DNA of 10,724 bases. It comes from Hydrogenophaga sp. (lineage in GTDB: Bacteria > Pseudomonadota > Gammaproteobacteria > Burkholderiales > Burkholderiaceae_C). Below are positions 7,367-10,724 of this stretch, in pieces. The stretch lies in the NCBI GenBank assembly GCA_011390855.1, contig JAABRN010000226.1, forward strand, positions 1-10,724, written 5' to 3'. The position numbers were made by a program, and so were the translations under genes. Every line of letters begins with the position of its first letter. Positions within the stretch are counted from its first letter, which is position 1. Below the pieces are notes generated by a model. It was not told where the DNA came from. It ran no database searches and saw only the letters and a list, made by a program, of their open reading frames with translations.

Positions 7367-7548
7367 TTCAATGATCCATGAAAGTGGCGACGATCCCACA
7401 ACGCATCCGGAGCAAGATGCCCCCAAAATCCAGGGCACCCGTGGAACCGGCTTTGCCGGGCCATGGGGTGCGTCACCCTCCCAGCGCCGAAGGCGCGGAC
7501 TGGAGAGGGGGAAGCCGCGAAGCGGCGCATGGGGTGTCGCATCCTCAT
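7363..7548 (-). other. Bridging ORF from livF stop to synthetase start (61 codons)
   Basis: The frame starts at an ATG overlapping the livF stop (ATGA) and ends at a TGA overlapping the synthetase start (ATGA). The peptide begins MRMRHPMRRFAAS and ends HFHGSLK; it is Arg/His/Pro-rich and resembles no known protein. It may serve only to carry ribosomes across the repeat insertion. Nothing shows directly that it is translated. Confidence 0.3.
7367..7543 (+). repeat. Palindromic repeat insertion in the livF-synthetase gap (J1)
   Basis: This spacer contains three short hairpins with 5-bp GC stems and 3-nt loops: CCGGC-TTT-GCCGG (7447-7459), GCGCC-GAA-GGCGC (7484-7496) and GCCGC-GAA-GCGGC (7514-7526). 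GGAACCGGCTTTGCCGGGCC (7443-7462) recurs with one base changed in the J3 and J4 gaps. CATGGGGTG is repeated directly at 7462-7470 and 7528-7536. The segment is bounded by ATGAG at the livF stop (7548-7544, minus strand) and ATGAG at the synthetase start (7366-7362), 182 bp apart. The part from 7367 to about 7442 shows no recognised repeat. Confidence 0.75.
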
Positions 7549-8333
7549 CTCCAGTTTTTCTTTTTCTTCCAGCGCCGGTCCGCCCGCACGCCTTCTTCCT
7601 TCATGCCCAGGTAGAACTCCTTGATGTCGTCCTTCTCGCGCAGCCGGGCACAGGTGTCTTCCATCACGATACGGCCGTTCTCCAGCACATAGCCGTAGTC
7701 GGACGCATTGAGCGCCATGTTGGCGTTCTGCTCCACCAGCAGAAGGGTGGTGCCGCGCTCGCGGTTGATGCGCACCACGATCTCGAAAATCTCTTTCGTC
7801 AGTTTGGGACTCAGGCCCAGGCTGGGTTCGTCGAGCAGGATCAGGTCTGGGTTGGCCATGAGTGCACGGCTGATGGCCAGCATCTGCTGTTGTCCGCCAG
7901 AAAGCAGTCCTGCGTCTTGCGCGGCGCGCTCGCGCAGGATGGGGAAATAGCCGAACACCGCTTCGATGTCGCGCGCCACGCCGTCGCGGTCCTTGCGGGT
8001 GTAGGCGCCCATGAGCAGGTTGTCGCGCACGCTCAGCAATGGAAACACCTCGCGCCCCTCGGGCACATGGCTCAGGCCCTGCTGCACGATGAAGGCCGGG
8101 TCCTGCGCCGTGATGGGCTCGCCCTTGAACTCGACGCTGCCCTTGCGCGGGTCGATGATGCCGCTGATGGTTTTCAGGATGGTGGTCTTGCCAGCGCCGT
8201 TGGAGCCCAGCACGGTGGCGATTTCACCGCGTCGCACCTGAAGGCTCACGCCTCGAATGGCCTTGATCGGGCCATAGGCACTCTCCACGTTGAGCAGCTT
8301 GAGCACAGGTGCGTCAGAGGTGGCTACGCTCAT
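7545..8333 (-). CDS. livF: ABC importer ATP-binding protein LivF
   Basis: This 262-residue protein is one of the two ATPases that power the importer at the cytoplasmic face of LivHM. Visible motifs: Walker A GSNGAGKT (43-50), HVPEGREVFP (89-98) in the Q-loop region typical of LivF, signature LSGGQQQ (144-150), Walker B LILLDEP (164-170), and LLLVEQNANMAL (197-208), where LivF proteins carry Gln/Asn in place of the usual switch histidine. The ATG at 8333 (MSVATSDAPVL) is preceded by GGGAG at 10-nt spacing; the longer GTG frame from 8396 reads into the repeat spacer and was rejected. The C-terminus carries a basic tail (ADRRWKKKKNWR). Its stop is TGA in an ATGA context directly abutting repeat J1. 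Confidence 0.93.
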   Translation of the reverse strand: MSVATSDAPVLKLLNVESAYGPIKAIRGVSLQVRRGEIATVLGSNGAGKTTILKTISGIIDPRKGSVEFKGEPITAQDPAFIVQQGLSHVPEGREVFPLLSVRDNLLMGAYTRKDRDGVARDIEAVFGYFPILRERAAQDAGLLSGGQQQMLAISRALMANPDLILLDEPSLGLSPKLTKEIFEIVVRINRERGTTLLLVEQNANMALNASDYGYVLENGRIVMEDTCARLREKDDIKEFYLGMKEEGVRADRRWKKKKNWR

Positions 8334-8455
8334 GATGAAAGGACTCCCGCCTGAGGCGTGTGTAAGTGCGAGCGATCCGGCGCCGGGCCGCCCCAAGCCG
8401 GATCAGCCCCCTCGGGGGGCAGCGACCCGCGCAGCGGTGGAGCGTGGGGGCTCAT
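8330..8455 (-). other. Bridging ORF from livG stop to livF start (41 codons)
   Basis: The frame opens at an ATG overlapping the livG stop (ATGA) and closes at a TGA overlapping the livF start (ATGA). AGAAGG at the end of livG (8468-8463) lies 7 nt before this ATG, a plausible ribosome site. The peptide starts MSPHAPPLRGSLPPEG and is Pro/Gly-rich, with no recognisable family. A coupling role is inferred; translation is unproven. Confidence 0.35.
8335..8449 (+). repeat. Palindromic repeat insertion in the livG-livF gap (J2)
   Basis: This GC-rich spacer has the modules CGCC-TGA-GGCG (8348-8358), a CCGGCGCCGGGCC variant of the shared word (8377-8389) lacking the triloop, and CCCCC-TC-GGGGG (8407-8418). 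From about 8420 to the livG stop it loosely matches the same side of repeat J3 (GCGACCCGCGCAG against GCGGCCACACGCAG), and both copies end at the stop codon of the upstream gene. CATGAGC occurs at both borders (minus strand 8456-8450 and 8334-8328), exactly 122 bp apart, the same distance as in J4. Confidence 0.7.
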
Positions 8456-9279
8456 GCCACCACCTTCTGGTTTTCTCGGCGCAGGTTGGACACGTCGTCC
8501 ACTGAGCCCAGGTAGGCCTCGATCACGCCCGGGTGCGCCTGCACCTCGGCGGGTGTGCCGGTGGCCAGCTCTTCGCCCATGCTCATGGCCAGCACCCGAT
8601 CCGACACCTTGGACACCAGCGACATGTCGTGTTCCACCATCAGCACCGTCACACCGAGTTCGTTCTTGATGTCGGTGATCCAGAACGCCATGTCTTCGGT
8701 TTCTTCCACGTTCAGGCCAGACGACGGTTCGTCCAGCAGCAGCAGCTTGGGTTCGGTGCACAGCGCCCGTGCCAGCTCCACCACCTTGCGAACGCCATAC
8801 GGCAGACCGGCCACCATCGATTCTCGGTGGTGCTGCAGGTCGAGCAGTTCAATCACATGCTCCACCTTTTCCCGCGCCTCAATTTCTGCCGCGCGTGTCC
8901 TGGCGGTGAAAAAAAGCTCGCTCCACAGCCCGGTTTTGCGGTGCGTGTGCCGCCCGATCAACAGGTTTTGCAAAACGGTGGCGTGTTCGAACAGCTCGAT
9001 GTTTTGAAACGTGCGCGCGATGCCCAGCGACGCGATTCTGTGCGGCGGCTGTTCGGTGAGCTTGAGCATGCCGTCGGGGCCAGCGAAATCGATGTGGCCT
9101 GTGGTGGGCGTGTAGATGCGGCTGATCAGGTTGAACACCGTGGTCTTGCCCGCACCGTTGGGCCCGATCAGGGTGAACACCTCGCCGCGCTTCACATCAA
9201 AGCTGACGTTGTTGACCGCCAGCACGCCGCCAAAGCGCACGCTGAGGCTGTGGGCAGACAGAAGGATGTCGTCGGTCAT
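8452..9279 (-). CDS. livG: ABC importer ATP-binding protein LivG
   Basis: This 275-residue protein is the second ATPase of the importer, partner of LivF. Walker A is GPNGAGKT (39-46), the Q-loop is ARTFQNIELF (88-97, Gln92), Walker B is LLLLDEPSSGL (179-189) and the switch histidine is His217 in MVEHDM. The signature is LPYGVRKVVELARAL (159-173), a departure from LSGGQ that is normal for LivG. The insertion after the Q-loop (FTARTRAAEIEAREK) is also typical of LivG. The ATG at 9279 begins MTDDILLSAH; no strong ribosome site precedes it. The stop is ATGA, directly at the edge of repeat J2. Confidence 0.94.
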   Translation of the reverse strand: MTDDILLSAHSLSVRFGGVLAVNNVSFDVKRGEVFTLIGPNGAGKTTVFNLISRIYTPTTGHIDFAGPDGMLKLTEQPPHRIASLGIARTFQNIELFEHATVLQNLLIGRHTHRKTGLWSELFFTARTRAAEIEAREKVEHVIELLDLQHHRESMVAGLPYGVRKVVELARALCTEPKLLLLDEPSSGLNVEETEDMAFWITDIKNELGVTVLMVEHDMSLVSKVSDRVLAMSMGEELATGTPAEVQAHPGVIEAYLGSVDDVSNLRRENQKVVA

Positions 9280-9417
9280 GAATGGCTTCTGGTTGATGAC
9301 ACGTTACGAACGAAGGGAAGCGGACCAGAGACACCGAGGAACCGGCTTCGCCGGGCCTCTGGTGTCGCCCCCTTGAGGGGGGATGCGGCCACACGCAGTG
9401 AGCAAGCAACGGGGGTG
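9280..9417 (+). repeat. Palindromic repeat insertion in the livM-livG gap (J3)
   Basis: GGAACCGGCTTCGCCGGGCC (9338-9357) is the shared 20-base word, with hairpin CCGGC-TTC-GCCGG (9342-9354). Thirteen bases further lies a second palindrome, CCCCCTTGAGGGGG (9368-9381). GACACC (9330-9335) and GGTGTC (9361-9366) flank the first hairpin as an outer inverted repeat. The borders carry ATGACC at the livM stop (minus strand 9423-9418) and at the livG start (9279-9274), 144 bp apart. Unlike the other three gaps, the frame opened by the first ATG is closed by a TAA at 9306-9304 and does not reach the livG start as a bridging ORF. Confidence 0.75.
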
Positions 9418-9419
9418 GG

Positions 9420-10496
9420 TCATTTCAATCGGTCGGATTTCTGGAACGATTTCTGCCGCTTGAACATGCCCTTGCGGTAGAACGGGAACAGCTGGAAGTA
9501 GGTGCGGATCTTGAGCCAGCGGCCATACAGCCCCATGGGTTCAAACAGCACGATGGCCACCAGCACCACGCCATACACCACGCCCTTGAGACCGGTGGCA
9601 TCGGCAATCACGGCAGGCAGAAAATCCTTGCCGATGGAGATCAGCTGCGGCATCACGATGATGAAGATTGCCCCCAGGAATGCGCCATGGATCGAGCCCA
9701 GGCCGCCGATCACGATCATCAGCAGCAGGTCCACCGACTGCAGCAGACTGAACTGGTCCGGCGACAGAAACTGGATCTGGTGCGCATACAGAGCACCGCC
9801 AATACCGGCCAGCGCGGCCGAGAGCGCAAAACTCATCGTCTTGTAGCGCGCCAGATGAATGCCCATGCTCTGCGCTGAAATCTCGGAATCGCGAATGGCC
9901 ACAAAGGCGCGCCCGGTGGATGAGCGCAGCAGGTTCACGATGCCCAGTGTGGATAGCACCGTGACCAGCAGGCAGAGGAAGTAGAACTCGGTGGGTGTGT
10001 CCAGCGTCCAGCCGAACAGGGCTGGCTGATTGACCATCATGCCGGCGTTGCCACCGGTCACGCTTTCCCAGCGCGCCATGCCTTCTTCCACGATGAAGCC
10101 GAACGCCAGTGTCGCCATGCCCAGGTAGATGCCTTTCACCCGCAAGGCCGGCAAACCCACCACCATGCCCACGGCCGCCGACAGCAAGCCCGCGCAGGCC
10201 AGCGCCAAGGGGAACGGGAAGCCTGCATTGACCATGATGGCCTGCGTGTACGCACCCACGCCCAGGAAGGCCGCATGGCCCAGAGAGAACAAACCGGTGA
10301 AGCCGGCCAGCAACATCAGGCCCAGGCCCACGATGGCGTAGATCAGCACAAACGTGAACTGTGCCAGCCAGTACTCCTGCACCAGCCAGGGTGCCGCCAC
10401 CATGAACAGGCCCAGCAGCCCATACCAGAACACATGGCCCCCATGCTTGGCCAGCCGGATGTCCTGGTTGTAGTCGGTCTTGAAAAGGAATCTCAT
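9420..10496 (-). CDS. livM: ABC importer permease LivM
   Basis: This 358-residue inner-membrane protein pairs with LivH to form the transport channel. Many hydrophobic segments are seen (about 24-38, 44-66, 74-90, 96-115, 122-138, 172-190, 222-238, 254-284 and 304-320). The family stretch LMLLAGFTGLFSLGHAAFLGVGAYT (60-84) and the cytoplasmic loop STGRAFVAIRDSEISAQSMGI (193-213), which contacts the ATPase, are clear. A basic C-terminal tail (RKGMFKRQKSFQKSDRLK) follows the last helix. The ATG at 10496 lies 2 nt after a run of seven G residues contributed by repeat J4; this may act as an improvised ribosome site. The stop is ATGA at the border of repeat J3. Confidence 0.94.
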   Translation of the reverse strand: MRFLFKTDYNQDIRLAKHGGHVFWYGLLGLFMVAAPWLVQEYWLAQFTFVLIYAIVGLGLMLLAGFTGLFSLGHAAFLGVGAYTQAIMVNAGFPFPLALACAGLLSAAVGMVVGLPALRVKGIYLGMATLAFGFIVEEGMARWESVTGGNAGMMVNQPALFGWTLDTPTEFYFLCLLVTVLSTLGIVNLLRSSTGRAFVAIRDSEISAQSMGIHLARYKTMSFALSAALAGIGGALYAHQIQFLSPDQFSLLQSVDLLLMIVIGGLGSIHGAFLGAIFIIVMPQLISIGKDFLPAVIADATGLKGVVYGVVLVAIVLFEPMGLYGRWLKIRTYFQLFPFYRKGMFKRQKSFQKSDRLK

Positions 10497-10618
10497 AGCC
10501 CCCCCGCAGCGCCTGAGGCGCTACCCCCCCAGGGGGGCGCCACGAGCGGCCCGGCGAAGCCGGTTCCGCCGTGGCCCTGGAAGTGACCTCGGCTCAAGTG
10601 GCTGTTCGGCTTCCTCAT
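10493..10618 (-). other. Bridging ORF from livH stop to livM start (41 codons)
   Basis: An ATG overlapping the livH stop (GTATGA) is preceded by AAGGA (10630-10626) at 7-nt spacing, a good ribosome site inside the end of livH. The frame runs through repeat J4 and ends at a TGA overlapping the livM ATG. The peptide begins MRKPNSHLSRG and ends SGAAGGL, with the repeat read as GGTGFAGPLVAPPWGG. It is probably a ribosome carrier if it is translated at all. Confidence 0.4.
10498..10613 (-). repeat. Palindromic repeat insertion in the livH-livM gap (J4)
   Basis: The shared 20-base word lies here on the minus strand (10548-10567), inverted relative to J1 and J3, with hairpin CCGGC-GAA-GCCGG (10551-10563 read on plus). 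A C-run/G-run palindrome (10524-10537) and AGCGCC-TGA-GGCGCT (10508-10522) follow. In its own orientation the order hairpin, 13 bases, C/G palindrome is the same as in J3. TATGAG occurs at both borders (minus strand 10619-10614 and 10497-10492), exactly 122 bp apart. Confidence 0.78.
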
Positions 10619-10724
10619 ACCTTTTTCCTTAGTTTCTCGCCGAAGAGGCCATTGGGCTTGAGCACCAGCATGATCAGCACCACGATGTAGGGCGCAATAT
10701 CCTTGAAGCCCTCGGGCAGGTAGA
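10615..10724 (-). CDS. livH: ABC importer permease LivH, 3' end only
   Basis: The last 35 codons run off the right edge: YLPEGFKDIAPYIVV...KPNGLFGEKLRKKV then TGA at 10617-10615. A final hydrophobic helix followed by the PNGLFG motif and a basic end is typical of the C-terminus of LivH permeases. The position just upstream of livM on the same strand supports this. LivH and LivM would form the membrane channel together. The start, promoter and most of the gene lie outside the window. Confidence 0.85.
   Translation of the reverse strand, partial: YLPEGFKDIAPYIVVLIMLVLKPNGLFGEKLRKKV

Noticed and set aside
7367..7438. Longer start for the acyl-CoA synthetase (adds 24 residues)
   Set aside because: The extra residues (MPWILGASCSGC...) are translated repeat spacer and do not resemble the N-terminus of the family; MSTLWDLSHI at 7366 does.
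7218..8354. A plus-strand frame over the livF region containing GTGFAGP, and a similar GTGFAGPLVSPP end at 9116-9376
   Set aside because: GTGFAGP is only the translation of the shared repeat word; these are antisense frames, not a protein family. Automated annotation could mistake them for conserved small proteins.
8783..8803. Degenerate ABC signature LPYGVRK in LivG
   Set aside because: This deviation from LSGGQ is usual for LivG proteins and does not indicate loss of function.

Overview
The window reads as a piece of a high-GC betaproteobacterial chromosome, most likely Burkholderiales and probably Comamonadaceae. The grounds are the gene content (a liv-type ABC transporter carrying an acyl-CoA synthetase gene), the style of the proteins and the GC-rich palindromic repeats between genes. 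This placement is inference; no rRNA or other marker gene is present.

Layout. Positions 1-1547 (minus) hold the N-terminal part of a PhoX-family (DUF839) phosphatase with a twin-arginine signal and a lipobox; it runs off the left edge. Positions 1562-1906 (minus) hold a decayed TetR-type regulator N-terminus with no usable start and no ligand-binding domain. Positions 2025-2924 (plus) hold a crotonase-fold protein whose two usual catalytic glutamates are replaced. Positions 3047-4114 (minus) hold a DUF2784 membrane protein and, upstream of it, an uncharacterised protein with a possible PH-like domain.

Positions 4235-10724 are one long minus-strand operon. In transcription order it holds livH (3' end only), livM, livG, livF, a long-chain-type acyl-CoA synthetase and a periplasmic binding protein (livK type), closed by a strong intrinsic terminator. 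Binding protein, two permeases and two ATPases form a complete importer of the hydrophobic amino acid uptake family. The embedded acyl-CoA synthetase suggests that the imported compound is a carboxylic acid activated to its CoA thioester on arrival, rather than a branched-chain amino acid.

The most unusual structure lies between the operon genes. All four gaps (livH-livM, livM-livG, livG-livF, livF-synthetase) contain GC-rich palindromic repeat DNA; three share a 20-base word differing at one base. In every one of these gaps the upstream stop reads ATGA, the downstream start reads ATGA, and the match extends to 5-7 bp of direct repeat. This looks as if five genes once joined by ATGA stop/start overlaps were each split by an insertion that duplicated the overlap and so restored both stop and start. 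In three of the four gaps the insertion leaves an open frame running exactly from the upstream ATGA to the downstream ATGA (41, 41 and 61 codons), which could carry ribosomes across and keep translation coupled. The one gap in this part of the operon without repeat DNA (synthetase-livK) lacks these signatures.
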